A DNA stretch of 64,000 bases from Macrocystis pyrifera (GCA_031763025.1 JASSKH010000040.1:1-64000); one strand, 5' to 3'. Shown: positions 28,901 through 37,767, numbered from the stretch's first letter. Notes: generated by a model from the letters alone, not told the origin. Numbers and translations are program-made.

Positions 28901-30300
28901 CAGTGCCCTTAAGGAGCCCCATCAGTCAGAAACATGCCTTACTGGGTATCATAGTTCCTCAGTTCCCCAAAGAGCCCATTAGTAGTCAGAAACATGCCTA
29001 TTGGGTAGTTCCTCAGTGCTCTTAAGGAGCCCCATCAACCAGAAACATGCCTTATTGGGTTGTTCCTCGCTGCCCTTAAGGAGCCCCATCAACCAGAAAC
29101 ATGCCTTATTGGGTTGTTCCTCACTGCCCTTAAGGAGCCCCATCAACCCGAAACATGCCTTATTGGGTATCAATGTGCCTCGGTGCCCTTAAGGAGCCCC
29201 CATCAGTCAGAAACATGCCTTCATGGGTATCATAGTTCCTTAGTGCCCTTAAGGGGCCCCATCAGCCAGAAACATGCCTTGTTGGGTACCATGGTTCCTC
29301 AGTGCCCTTAACGAGCCCCATCAGTCAAAAACATTGGGTGTATGGTTCCTTAGTGCCCTTGAGGAGCCCCATCAGCCATAAATGCTCTGGCTAAAAAGTG
29401 TCTACTATAACGGGGGGGCATAGTAAATAGGACCTACGGTACACACAAAAACCTTCATATTTACCTATTTTTATTAACAATATTTGGTCCTATTTACTAT
29501 GCCCCCCCCCCCCCCGTAATACTCGTTTCCGCTATCGCAGCAAACCATGCAAGGAAACAGAAAATGTGCTTGTATCTTGGGACGGAGCGGCCTATGCACC
29601 GACATCCTGTCGGACGGCGGGTCCCATCTATGCTTTCCGCCTGCAAGTCGAACCCCCGCTCGGGCCTTTTTCTCGAAAAGGGGAAAATAAAAAAATGACG
29701 GGTGCAAACCGTGACGACCACCGGTGGCAGGATTGGGACTGGGGGGATGATTTACAGTGTTTTAGTCCGAAGTTGCTGCAACGCGAGTAGGAGTAGGCAC
29801 AACGGGAGGAAACGTTTATCCCGCCCGTGCGTATGCTTGGGCGTTTTACGCTGATCGTAGAGGGTTGACGGCACCAAAACATGTTGTTGTTTTGGTCGCT
29901 ATCTCGGAGCTCAAAGTGGGGCTGATGGCATTTTTTCCACGGTGGGCCTGTCTATCGATCTCTGCCGTTAACGTCCGAATGCGCGGTGTCAAACTTGAGG
30001 ATTCCTTTCGTTTTTGGTTCGGTTGGTTTGTCTTCTCTTTGGTTCTTGTGTTCTTCCTTGGCGCTGTTTAATTTCTTGCCTTTGCTCCAATTCGTTGCGA
30101 TTGTTTTGGTTTTCTCTCGGTGTCACGTCAAATCATTCAGCCCGCGACTCACATAATTTGTGTTTCTCTAGGAGGCAGAATCACGAACGGGTACTGGGCA
30201 TACCGAATGCCGTTGTGTACAAACAATTAAGACAACACACACGGTGGGCCTGTCTATCAGTTCATTTTTTATGCCCCATGGCTCGGTGGGCGACCAATCC

Positions 30301-30362
<62 letters not shown>

Positions 30363-30716
30363 CCTTCTTCCCCTCCCCCCCCCTCCCCTCTACCCTTTTA
30401 ACTCCAGGATATGTCGCTGGACAGCCGGCGCTGCAGCTGCCTAGACTCGTCCACGAACATAGACTGCGAAGACCTCCTCGACACCATCTCTACGGGCGGC
30501 CCCACGGGATCATCCTCGTGGGTAATTGCCACAGCGGTAGGGGCGTCGGTTTTCATAATCCTTGCGGCGGCTTTTATATCCCTGTGGAGGCGGTGGAAAG
30601 CTGGGGGGAGCGGAGGAGCGGTAGGCGGGGCGAGCGCGGTAGGAGAGGGTGGTGGGGGGGGATGGGGGGGCGAGGGGGGGGAGGCAGGGGGGGGGGGGGC
30701 AAAGGGGGAGAGGTGA
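17410..30716 (+). CDS. Membrane-anchored GH114 family protein (endo-alpha-1,4-polygalactosaminidase type), 9 exons
   Basis: 353-residue glycoside hydrolase family 114 protein; family members cut alpha-1,4-galactosamine polymers such as Pel or galactosaminogalactan. Nine exons join in consistent phases. Residues 1-29 are a signal peptide (ATG 17410, cleavage likely after SSAQA). Mature sequence: WWTPGPGVSWQ-WQMEGQVDL, LDVDMYIIDLFD, ICSFSAGT, GERWLNI, CDGIVPDNVE, ATEQLQYNTWLAAQAHERNL, LRNDWSQLLDLEPEFDWALS-EDC, and a C-terminal domain end. Near residues 288-311 is a membrane segment (WVIATAVGASVFIILAAAFI) with RRWK on its inner side, then a Gly-rich tail to the stop at 30714. The acids of PDN and ALSED are present 58 residues apart; the usual VEPDN Glu is Val. 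A secreted, type I-anchored enzyme facing outward is inferred. Introns 585-3873 bp. Confidence 0.92.
18610..18850. repeat. Family C GATC-rich repeat
   Basis: ATCCTGATCTGTATGATCTA, CTTGGGTTGGATCTGTGCTT and AACAGATCGTGCACAACATC blocks recur at 22740-23000, 31480-31690, 33400-33600, 33850-34060 and 56730-56950. GH114 intron 1. Confidence 0.7.
18869..19398 (-). repeat. Family D repeat, full-length copy (antisense in GH114 intron 1)
   Basis: G-run at 18869-18878, then TGTACTCGAT...CATGCATGGCCGTAGTC through GGCGGACTTGCATATGGATG and CGACGCCAACCCAACCCATA. It is colinear with the reverse complement of 11041-11545, with an A-run at 19298-19320. Confidence 0.87.
19417..19446. repeat. 30-nt poly(G) run
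   Basis: Uninterrupted G-run in GH114 intron 1, adjacent to the 5' end of the family D copy. Confidence 0.97.
19854..19917 (+). CDS. GH114 exon 2
   Basis: 64 nt, acceptor GAGCAG|TGGCAG, donor TTCG|GTAAGG. It encodes WQMEGQVDLSLDVDMYIIDL F plus one base; WQ...DVDVYDIDLFD is the family's first strand. Confidence 0.92.
20518..20574 (+). CDS. GH114 exon 3
   Basis: 57 nt, acceptor AACCAG|ATATCA, donor TGCT|GTGAGT. It encodes ISTDEIGALSERSVVVIC between split codons (Asp at the front, Ser at the end). Matches the TIAALHAQGRKVICYF region. Confidence 0.88.
20992..21110. repeat. Poly(C) / C-rich tract before GH114 exon 4
   Basis: 23-nt C-run at 20992-21014 followed by CCCTCC-type sequence up to about 50 nt before the exon 4 acceptor. 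Confidence 0.9.
21160..21281 (+). CDS. GH114 exon 4
   Basis: 122 nt, acceptor GCGCAG|CTTTTT, donor AACGCA|GTGAGT. It encodes FSAGTLEEDSSDAEEFDSAW LGGDVGGGVTGERWLNITNA. FSAG and GERWLNI are family blocks. Confidence 0.9.
21306..21515. repeat. AGATC / GATAGATC tandem repeat
   Basis: CAGAT pentamers alternating with AGATCGTATCAGATCATATC units of about 30 bp; GH114 intron 4. Confidence 0.93.
21541..21710 (-). repeat. Family E repeat, long copy
   Basis: Reverse complement matches 10640-10796 over GAGCGCCCACATGTTGGAGG, GGAACGGTGCTCCGTCTCGA and GCAAGCAACGAATGAGTAAG; the C tail is degenerate. GH114 intron 4, antisense. Confidence 0.72.
21882..21962 (+). CDS. GH114 exon 5 (PDN motif)
   Basis: 81 nt, acceptor TCGAAG|GGGGTG, donor GTTGAG|GTGAGG. 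It encodes GVLAVMEDRLDVAVNKSCDG IVPDNVE. The DG..PDN motif holds a presumed catalytic Asp; Val replaces the Glu usual before PDN. Confidence 0.88.
22173..22203. repeat. 31-nt poly(C) run
   Basis: Uninterrupted C-run in GH114 intron 5, about 390 nt before exon 6. Confidence 0.97.
22596..22670 (+). CDS. GH114 exon 6
   Basis: 75 nt, acceptor TGGCAG|GTGTAC, donor GCACAG|GTGATG. It encodes VYQKDSGLNITATEQLQYNT WLAAQ, matching the DSGFPLTAADQLAYNRWLA helix. Confidence 0.92.
22740..23000. repeat. Family C GATC-rich repeat
   Basis: ATGATCTAGATCCTTCAGGG, TTTGTATGATCTAGCACATG and GCACAGCCTGCCACAATGGC match family C copies. GH114 intron 6. Confidence 0.72.
23668..23890. mobile_element. Family A MITE nested inside another family A MITE
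   Basis: Outer copy TATTACGGGGCGACCATAGT is interrupted at about 23707 by a complete second copy (TATTACGGGAGTCCATAGTT to TCCTCCGTAATA, ending 23823); the outer copy then resumes GTAAAAATATTCGAAATATG. Confidence 0.85.
23945..24818. repeat. ~103-bp minisatellite, about 8.5 copies
   Basis: Units contain GCAGCGACGGCTACTGCGTG, a TATAATATGGGGATGATACA block, ATGGTTGGTGTCCGACTTTA and TACAATGGTTGAAAGGAGTC. Lies in GH114 intron 6, which at 3.0 kb is one of its two largest. Confidence 0.95.
25346..25468. mobile_element. Family A MITE, copy 6
   Basis: TACTACGGGGGACCACAGTA to ACTCTGGTCCCCCGTA with an enlarged AT/T-rich middle; GH114 intron 6. Confidence 0.8.
25537..25648. mobile_element. Family A MITE, copy 7
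   Basis: TATTACGGGGGTCCATAGTT to ACTATGGTCCCTTACCGTAATA, with TA duplications; ends 57 nt before GH114 exon 7. Confidence 0.87.
25705..25821 (+). CDS. GH114 exon 7
   Basis: 117 nt, acceptor TTGCAG|GCACAC, donor TGCAAT|GTGAGC. It encodes AHERNLSAGLRNDWSQLLDL EPEFDWALSEDCLFEGMCN. FDWALSEDC carries a conserved acidic residue and the first of the paired Cys. Confidence 0.93.
25862..25964 (-). repeat. Family E repeat, truncated, bounded by G-runs
   Basis: On minus: a C-run, then GTCTCGAAAGGGATGCGTGG to GCAAGCAACAAATGAGTACG and CCCCCC. The 37-nt G-run (25928-25964) borders its 5' side. It starts about 41 nt after the GH114 exon 7 donor and is antisense. Confidence 0.82.
26096..26400. repeat. GGT/GTT low-complexity tract and TTTC repeat
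   Basis: GTGGTG/GTTGTT-like repeats (26120-26340), then a CTTT tetranucleotide run (26378-26405) that forms the polypyrimidine tract of GH114 exon 8. Confidence 0.85.
26418..26534 (+). CDS. GH114 exon 8
   Basis: 117 nt, acceptor TGGCAG|GAGTAT, donor ATCAAG|GTCAAT. It encodes EYRANFVTAEKAVLDAEYFQ LDLSFCENLTASGLDVIIK, matching the GKAVFNVEY...FCPRANALGFSTLLK end of the barrel. Confidence 0.9.
26545..26615 (-). repeat. Family D repeat, short 3' fragment with tail
   Basis: G-run then TGTACTCGATATCATGCATG GCCGTAGTCGTATGACC; its C tail (minus strand) begins 12 nt after the GH114 exon 8 donor. Confidence 0.82.
26896..26989. mobile_element. Family A MITE, copy 8 (5'-eroded)
   Basis: GTAGTAAATAGGACCAAATA to TTTACTATGGTCGCCCGT; the left terminus is lost. 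GH114 intron 8. Confidence 0.75.
27241..27349. mobile_element. Family A MITE, copy 9
   Basis: TATTACGGGGGTCTATAGTT to ACTATGGTTCCCCGTAATA with TA at both ends; GH114 intron 8. Confidence 0.88.
27741..27824. mobile_element. Family B palindromic element
   Basis: CTTAACGGACTGCAGTCCCG, central CTACTTGGAATTAGAGTGG, then GAACGGGACTGCGGTAC; diverged copy. Confidence 0.75.
27838..27922. mobile_element. Family B palindromic element
   Basis: CTGCAGTCCCGTTTTGGGGA and TTTGTCCCCAAATCGGGACT flank the conserved CACTTGGAATTAGACTGG core. Just downstream of the previous copy in GH114 intron 8. Confidence 0.82.
28033..28144. mobile_element. Family A MITE, copy 10
   Basis: TATTGCGGGGGACCGTAGTA to TGCTATGGCTCCCCGTGATA; GH114 intron 8. 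Confidence 0.82.
28628..28655. repeat. 28-nt poly(G) run
   Basis: Uninterrupted G-run in GH114 intron 8. Confidence 0.97.
28893..29385. repeat. ~60-bp minisatellite, about 8 copies
   Basis: Units: GTTCCTCAGTGCCCTTAAGG, AGCCCCATCAGTCAGAAACA, TGCCTTATTGGGTATC. GH114 intron 8. No spacer-repeat alternation, so not CRISPR-like. Confidence 0.95.
29406..29521. mobile_element. Family A MITE, copy 11
   Basis: TATAACGGGGGGGCATAGTA to TATG, a 14-nt C-run, and CGTAATA; the right terminus carries an expanded C-run. Confidence 0.83.
30304..30361. repeat. 58-nt poly(C) run upstream of GH114 exon 9
   Basis: Uninterrupted C-run ending 46 nt before the exon 9 acceptor; the space between is also C/T-rich. 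Confidence 0.97.
30408..30716 (+). CDS. GH114 exon 9 (membrane anchor, stop)
   Basis: 309 nt including TGA, acceptor CTCCAG|GATATG. It encodes DMSLDSRRCSCLDSSTNIDC, a Ser/Gly linker, the hydrophobic segment WVIATAVGASVFIILAAAFI SLW, RRWK, and a 40-residue Gly-rich tail. A 58-nt C-run sits 46 nt upstream of the acceptor. Confidence 0.85.
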   Translation, partial: DMSLDSRRCSCLDSSTNIDCEDLLDTISTGGPTGSSSWVIATAVGASVFIILAAAFISLWRRWKAGGSGGAVGGASAVGEGGGGGWGGEGGEAGGGGAKGER

Positions 30717-31479
30717 AGGGGGCTTTGGGAGAAGGCAGTTTTGCCCGTGAACTTCCGGCCGCTCCGTCGGGGGTTTGCAGTGAGGTAACACGCGCATGCT
30801 GGGTGGACGTGGGAACGGGGTGGGGGTGGAGGGTGAGGGGGATGGAGGGGAGGGGGGGAACCGGGGGTTCGTCCGCTAAGACGGGTGGTTGGCCGAGGTT
30901 TCAACGTTGGGGGGGGTGAAGCCGGCGGGATGGGAGAAGGAGGGACGTGACCGATGGGATAAGTTGGAAGTATTGGGAGTCGGAGGTTGGAGGGTGGGAG
31001 TAGAGGTTTCGGGGGGTGAGGGGTGGAAAAAAAAAGTGTGCGAGGTGTTTGTTTTTTCCGCCGCCGTTCCGTCGGTAAGGAAAAGGTGCGCGGCAGTCGA
31101 CGTACACGCGCTGTAGACTCGTATACGGACACCTTTGATGCTCCCGTTGCGAAAAGCGTGCTAGGTCCAGATCCGCAACGGGAAGGGGGGGGAGCGCGGG
31201 GGGGGATTAGGGGGGGGGGGGGGTGGCAGATATCGTTCCGTCCGTTCCGGAGAACTGTAGGTTAGCGTGCGTACAACACGGGGGGGGGGGGGGGAGGTAT
31301 CGCTCCGTCTGTTCCGGAGAACTGTGAGTTAGCGTGCGTACAATAGAGGTAGCCTTTTAATCTCTGCAGAATGTTTTCCGACTCTTAAAGTTTCGAGCGT
31401 TTTTTTTTTTTTTTTTTTTTTTTTTCTTTCTGGCGCTGAAGCGTGTGGGCTCAAGCGGTTGAACGGTTTCTCACCCTAT

Positions 31480-31690
31480 CGAACAGATCATCGACGCCTA
31501 CGCCATGATCTAGGTATAGTTCGGGGAAGATAATCTTCTTGGATCCGTACAAGTGCGATACAATTAGTATGATACGATCTGTGCAGCAAGTAGCTCCTGC
31601 TGTCAGGGGGAGCCGTATACGATCTGCATGGTCCATACTTTAGGGCATGTTTTGCTGGGTTGGATCTGTATTTACTGCTTTACCAAAAGT
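31480..31690. repeat. Family C GATC-rich repeat
   Basis: ACGATCTGTGCAGCAAGTAG, GATCTGCATGGTCCATACTT and TTTGCTGGGTTGGATCTGTA blocks. Confidence 0.65.
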
Positions 31691-31944
31691 CCTGTGCCAA
31701 ATATCATGACGGCAGCTTAGGGTCCGAATGATAGACCACTCGGTGGAAATGCAAGGACCGTTGGGTCTTCATATTGAAGCATGAACGATCATTATATTTT
31801 CGGCCAGAGTGGTAGGTCGTCATCGGTCTGAGGTGTGGAAGGTTCGGAGCAGGTTGGGTAGTCGAGAGGGTGGGATCGGTTGTTTCCTGTCGGGCGGGCC
31901 GGGTGAAGAGGGGGGGTAATCGCGGTGTAGTCGTTTAGACGCAT

Positions 31945-32092
31945 TTGCCTCGAACCGAATCGAAACGAACCGAACCGAACCGAACCAAACCGAACCGAAC
32001 CGAACCGAACCTAACCAAACCAAACCAAACCGAACCGAACCGAACCGAACCGAACGAACCGAACCGAACCGAACCGAACCGAATCGAATCGA
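31945..32092. repeat. GAACC pentanucleotide repeat
   Basis: About 28 units of CGAAC/CAAAC/CTAAC, similar to the shorter tract in DHX16 intron 3. Confidence 0.95.
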
Positions 32093-33084
32093 GTAGCCTC
32101 TCAGATGTACCTAAAATCATCCCACGACAGTAATTCCAAGTATTTTTCGACCCTAATTTCAAGTGTACACACTCACTTTGGGCGTCAATATAATGACCGC
32201 TTGATATTGACAATAATGTATAGACAGTGCTCATATCTACGCCAAGGGAGTGGTACGCACAAGACGGGATGATGGTGGGCATGGTTTAGCGTCACGGGGG
32301 GTGAGTGATGGCGACACACCACACAACAAATGCGCCGGTTGGGTTCGTATATTACCCCCCCCCCCCCCCCCCCCCGCCGTCGGTGAAAACCCTTCGTGCG
32401 TTCCGTCCCGGCGTGATAGGGATGCGAGGGAGGGGGAGGGAGGGAAGGATAGTGAAATGAGTGGGCGGGCTCCCAGGCATTGGTCGAGTTTAATCCATTG
32501 CATTGAAAAGGTCGAACCTTCTTGGCGAGCGATTTGTTTATTCCGTCGTGTCCCGCGTCCGTTGTGACTGTGTTTGGGCGATGAGGCCTGCCATGCACTC
32601 TTGAAAACCTCGTCGGAGAGGGGAGGGGAGGGGAGGGTGGGAAGGGGTACGGAGAGGGGGTAACTCAGCAGGACGCCTAAACAGCGGCGTGTGTCCGCAG
32701 TGTTAGACGCGCTTTCAGGTATCATCAGGCGAAAAGGGGCAAATGAATGCAGCAAGATCCGAGCGGGCCAAGACGATCACTGAGGCGGTGGTGATGTCCT
32801 TGCATAGTGCTCTATGGCTCTACTGCTTTACCATCATAGGTTTAGCTGCCACACGAGGATAAGACACCTACTGTAGTACGATGTCATGCACATGGTGTGG
32901 TGAGGTGAGAACAACTTGGCTAGTTTTACGGCACAGCTCGTGGCAATATATGTATATACTTCAAGTACTTATATGCCTGGTACCGTGTATCTATTGGTGT
33001 GGGCGTCGGAGTAGGGGAGTGGGTGAGGGTGGCGGTGGGGGTGGAGGTGGAGGTCAGGCTGTCTCACCACGAGCCGGAAGATTG

Positions 33085-34075
33085 TCATATGTTTACACGC
33101 CGGTTTTTTTTGTTGAGCCTAAATCTTTGAAGGCTCCGAAAGGCGTGGGCGGAACGCACCGAATGGCTGGATGGTCGTTGAATGGTTGAATCATCGAACG
33201 GATGTTTCATCATTGGTTGGATGGGACGAATGGTTGACAAAATCGAATGGTCCAACGGTTGGGGGGGGGGAGGGGGACGATTATTCTTTTCCGACTCTCG
33301 AGTGGTGTCGAAATGGTAGATGATTGAACCGTCGAATGGTTGAATCGTCAAAATGGTTGGCACATCCGGCCGATAAGAATTGATTGTCACGTCATCATGA
33401 TCCAGACACTTCAGGGCAGACTACTTTATTCCCTGATCTGTTTGTATCTGTAGAGACGCGTGGGATAAATACATCCGCATGATCAAACGGACCTGTGTTT
33501 GCTGGGTTCGATACAACCGGTGCAGATCTCGTACTTTTTATCTGTGCGGCAGGTGAGGAACCGTAGGACCTACGGTGTATCACGATCTGTACTTTTTAAG
33601 CCAGTAGGTGTGCACCCTTTGGAGGGCCCAAAGGCGAAGGGGGGGGGGGGGGGGGGGGGGAGAATGAGAGGAGTTGTCGACTCATCAACGGACGGTTCAT
33701 TCATTAAGTGGTTTGGGTGGGCCGAATAAATGGTTGAGTTATTACTTAATTTTTTTTTGTCGTGAAATGGCTGAATCACGGAATGGTTGAACCGTCAAAT
33801 TGGTCGACACATCGGGCAAATAACGATATTAATATTAATAGTAATCGATCACCCCTCTCTACATGCCTCAGGGAAATGTAGATAGATGCCTGATCTGTGT
33901 GATTCAGATGGCGCTGAGCCGAGTGGGAGATGTATGATCTGCATCATCTAACGGGCTTGCTTCCTGGGGCGGGGTGGATCCGTACCACGCAGAAGGTCTT
34001 GCACCTCATATCTTGACGGCAGGTGAGGAACCATACGATCTACTATTAATATCTTTTAGACCAACTAATATGGAA
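33085..34075. repeat. Two ~500-bp tandem units containing family C sequence
   Basis: Each unit runs CGAATGGTTGAA-type motifs, a G-run (33260-33270; 33640-33660), GTTGAATCGTCAAAATGG or GTTGAACCGTCAAATTGG, a family C segment, and GGCAGGTGAGGAACC. A partial third start is near 34595. Confidence 0.7.
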
Positions 34076-34089
34076 ATTTTTTGATGGGG

Positions 34090-34558
34090 TCTCAGAACTG
34101 GCTTTTTTTTGCCGAAAAAACCCGCGATTTACTCAACGGGACTGTCAAAAACACCGGTAGACTCCTCAGGATGCTCCCCTTGGTTTTCCGAGAGCTTTCT
34201 CGAGCACTTTTTTCCGTTTCCTTAAGAGTCAGTCGTCGTAGGACTGTTCGTCCATATTTATTTATTTCCAGTTCTTCTGAGGACATCGTGATTTTTCATC
34301 TAAAATCCTCGAAGATCCATTATTTCTGGCCCCAGTTCTGACCAACAGCCTTATTTCTGACCCTCCAGAGAAAGGTGATTGGCAGCTCCAAAATTCAAAT
34401 TAGGACTGACTCTGGAGAAACGGGAAATTGTTCCTGAAAGCTCGCCAAAAAACTACGGGGAGCATTTTGAGGAGGCTTTCGATGTTTCTGGCTTTCCCAC
34501 CGAGTAAAACGCGTATGTATATTCGGCCTAAAACCCCAGTTAGTTGTGAGAGCTCAGA
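34090..34558. repeat. ~160-bp imperfect inverted repeat
   Basis: GACTCCTCAGGATGCTCCCC with AGAGCTTTCTCG on the left (34160-34205) is matched in reverse complement on the right (34430-34480); arms about 34095-34245 and 34395-34555, visibly diverged. Confidence 0.7.
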
Positions 34559-34754
34559 AATAATTTCCCATAATATAGATGGTCTTACTGCACATCGATC
34601 AGGACATGTCCGAGGTATGCAACATTCGGAGACCCCAACGGCGTGGGCTCAATGGACAGAATAGTTGAATCATGGACGAATGGTTGAATTGTAGAAAGAC
34701 ACGAATTGGTTTTGAACAATGAAATGCTTCCATGATTGGAGGGAGGGGCGGGCG

Positions 34755-34808
34755 GGGGGGGGGGGGGGGGTATACTCATTATCATGCATGGCCGCAGTCG
34801 TATGATGG
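34755..34808 (-). repeat. Family D repeat, short 3' fragment with tail
   Basis: G-run then TATACTCATTATCATGCATG GCCGCAGTCGTATGA. Confidence 0.75.
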
Positions 34809-35025
34809 GGGGGGGGGGTCCGTCGCGCGTTTGTTTTCGCGGGTCTGCGCGTAAAGCAGAGCAAGCAGTCAAATCCAACGGCCAGCCGACACGAACGCAG
34901 CAACCGCCGACACCTCGAGACTATAAATAAACTATTACTACAAGTATTTGCCACAACACCAAGAGTGCCCAGAAAAAAAAAAAAAATGTGAACCGTCACA
35001 GTTTTTTTTTTTCGCTGTTAGTAGT

Positions 35026-35315
35026 CAGGGGGGGGGGGGGGGGGGGGGGTGTACTCGATAGGAGAGATGTGCTCGGTCTCATGCATGGCCGTAGTCGTAT
35101 GACCGTAGACCCTCGCATCCCTACAATGCCGCGGGACGGAGCATGTCGGGTTTTCACCGACCAGGTAGACATTGCTTGCACCGAGCGCGAAGCGCCGTGA
35201 GGTGTCCGGCGAGTCGCATGAAGGGTGAGCTGCGTCCTACTAAGAACCGAGCTTGTGAGGCGGACTTGCATATGGATGGCAGCTTCAATGAGTTAGTTTT
35301 ATTTCCGGTGTATAG
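35026..35315 (-). repeat. Family D repeat, 5'-truncated copy with tail
   Basis: 23-nt G-run (35028-35049), TGTACTCGATAGGAGAGATG, CTCATGCATGGCCGTAGTCG to CAATGAGTTAGTTTTATTTC; colinear with 18869-19135. Confidence 0.87.
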
Positions 35316-35989
35316 TCAGGGGGGGGGGGGGGGGGTTACTAGAACCATGCAAGTGAAAATACTGAAGAAATCAAAAACGAAAGGAAAAAACAAAAAATCC
35401 TTTTTTCTTATTTCATCATTTCATGTGATTGATCACGACGGTTGCAACGGTTTTCCATCCCGACCTCTGGGGGTGTATATAGTGTGTCGTTTTCTCTTTT
35501 TTTCAGACGCCCTTCCATGACGAAGCTATTAAATTGTTAGAACTCACATCGTGAGTTTCATCGGATTGGGGATTTTTGTGAACACAACGCAAGGAGAGGG
35601 CAAAAAAAGGCCGACACCAACCTAGAAACCCAGAGAGGTGCATGTGGGTCCGTGCCGGCGGGTTGTCATGCTGTACGTTTCGGCGATCAAAATGTGACGT
35701 TGTCTTCGCGATACTCTTCTTGCCGAAGCTTGTACGGGCCGGCGGGAGTTTTAAACATCTGCCCGCTTGAGGAAAATAGAGAATATCACGCCGGCTTCGG
35801 GGCGTTACGTGTACAAGTAGAGGGGAGGGAGGGCGGGGGGAGGGGCATGTTTGCCGTACAGGGGTAGCTCCTAATTTTTCGGAGGTTACTTGCTAGAGCG
35901 AGGAGCGCTCTATATATCTCTCACCCAAAAACTGACGACAAATACCATAAAACAAAAAAAAAATCCCATGTTTTCAATATTATTATTGT

Positions 35990-36076
35990 CAAGTCTCCTT
36001 TCGGGGACAAAACCGCCCAATTTTTTTTATGTGTAGTTTTGTCCCCCAAAACGGGACTGACTGCAGTTCCAAAAAA
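35990..36076. mobile_element. Family B palindromic element, diverged
   Basis: CTCCTTTCGGGGACAAAACC and GTTTTGTCCCCCAAAACGGG around a diverged centre. Confidence 0.7.
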
Positions 36077-36837
36077 ACGGCCAGAGGAGCTAGCGCCGGT
36101 CGGAAATTGCTTGGCCAAACGATCGGAAGATGATCTCGTCTGGTCCTCTTGAGTTGCCATCGCTGCGTAGATACAAAACAGGACGCAAGCCCAAACTCTC
36201 AGCGCGTGTCGGAAGTTCTTGCGTAGTAGAGCGCGCGGAAGGCAAAATAACGCGAAGAAGGCCGCCGTCATGGACGTGTCAGTCGAAAAACTCGGCTCGC
36301 GCACTCACTCGTCAAAATGCTTGACAGGAGGGGACTAAAAAAAAAAAAACAGAATTATTGTTGGTTGTAAAAAAAAAAAACGTAAATTACATTTCGCTCG
36401 CCGCGTAGCATGACGCGGAAGCCGCGAGCTAGAGGAACCCGTCCAACAGGCTACAGGAATGGCAGAAAACCCGTGCAAAATTTAAGTTTACGCAGGGCAG
36501 GCAAATCACGAGATCAAATTTCGTCTTTCTCGTCAACTTTCGACTCGGCTCAGAACCTTCCTTCCCCCCCCCTCCCCGAACGTTTTGAGCACAAAAAGGC
36601 TATTGCCGCCCCTGCTGATATCTCCCACGAAAAAACAAAGCACCGAGACGGGTTTGTTTAGTGCGTCGTGCAGAACGAAACGGACAACAGGTGCATCCAG
36701 TTTCACCCACCGCTCCCACCCCAAGCACGGGATACCATCAACCACGACCTGCATCACTCACGCACGGCAGCAATTAAGGACGGCACTACTTTTTGAATAG
36801 TAGTGAATAGTGCCAAGCTTCCCCCCCCCCCCCCGCC

Positions 36838-36990
36838 CCGCCGACTCGCGCTTGGGTGTAGCAAGCAATGTCTGCCTGGTCGGTGAAAACCCGACATGCT
36901 CCTTCCCGGCATTGTAGGGATGCGAAGGTCTTATGGTCGTACGACTGCGGCCATGCATGAGATCAAGTACATCTCTCCTACAGAGTACAA
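36838..36990 (+). repeat. Family D repeat, truncated
   Basis: CGCGCTTGGGTGTAGCAAGC, GTCTGCCTGGTCGGTGAAAA, then GCATGAGATCAAGTACATCT; the tail is degenerate (TCTCTCC) and a C-run lies at its 5' side. Confidence 0.8.
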
Positions 36991-37704
36991 CCCTCCCCCG
37001 CGCGCGCCCTTTCTATAGCCAGCCAGCCAGCCCGCCCGCCGATCTATTCTCCAAATACACGCAAAAAAAAATCAACGCAAAAACAAAACGTTTGACAGCA
37101 GTGCTCGACGAATACACGGGTTAGGGGAGAGATTTAAGAGGACTAAAACGCCCCCCCCCCCACCTGAAAAGCAGTTTTTTCCTTTCGCTACATGTGCAAG
37201 ATCAACGAGAAAAAACGCCTCTTCGCCTTGTGTACGCTCTCACGTCAACCATCAAAAACGAAAAACACAAACAAGTTGAATTCCGATTGATTTACGGCAA
37301 ATATCTATACTACGCCGTCAGTTCTTCCACCACCAACGCTCAACGCTACACACCCTTCCCGGCCTTTTTAGGCAGGCGTAAGCTCTCCTCCTCCCGCCCA
37401 ATTTTCTTGACTCTGCTATGCAATGTACACAGGCAGATCGCCCCCGCACCCCCAGCTGGTACTCCTTCTAAAAAAAAATAGTTCGCTTATGACCTCAAGT
37501 GATGTACCGTTGCCTCGAGTAAAAAAACCTCGAAAGCAGATCTACAATTTTCTCGGCATATTTCTCTGTATGTCTATAAAATAAGTAGTTTGAGCGAAGC
37601 CTATGCGCTGTGCGGTAGATGCTCAATTCAGCTGCTTTTTTGGGAGAAGAAGTTGCCCCGGCGTGTCCCGAGGGAGCTAGCGAGGACAGAAGAAAAACAC
37701 TATT

Positions 37705-37767
37705 TCAAGGCTTCAGGGAAGCGATGAAGTGCCTCCTGGCTGCCTTCTTGGCCGTCTTGCACTCTTC
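37705..37767 (-). CDS. Unknown gene exon 4 (stop)
   Basis: 63 nt with TGA, acceptor TTTCCGCCAG|GAAGAG after a T-rich tract. It encodes EECKTAKKAARRHFIASLKP and stop, continuing the basic helix of exon 3. Confidence 0.55.
   Translation of the reverse strand, partial: EECKTAKKAARRHFIASLKP

Larger units (their letters stand above)
30717..33080. other. Region downstream of the GH114 gene; no gene recognised
   Basis: Presumed 3' UTR then intergenic DNA. It holds a ~75-bp tandem pair (31210-31345), a 25-nt T-run (31401-31425), a family C copy (31480-31690), AACCG pentamers (31945-32090), a C-run at 32346-32375 next to a family D fragment (32377-32430), and G-rich simple sequence (33005-33055). 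No exon is supported. Confidence 0.5.
35320..37704. other. Unassigned region left of the 141-aa gene
   Basis: Contains a family B element (35990-36076) and a family D fragment (36838-36990), with C-runs at 36821-36834 and 37151-37161. A 128-codon open frame on minus (35921-36304) runs into the B element and has no recognised domain. Nothing else is supported. Confidence 0.45.

Noticed and set aside
28893-29385. CRISPR-like array appearance of the 60-bp and 103-bp repeats (also 23945-24818)
   Set aside because: Units are contiguous tandem repeats without unique spacers, in introns of a eukaryotic gene.
35921-36304. 128-codon minus frame with a hydrophobic stretch (VWACVLFCIYAAMA)
   Set aside because: It runs into a family B element, has no recognised domain, and lacks splice or neighbour support.
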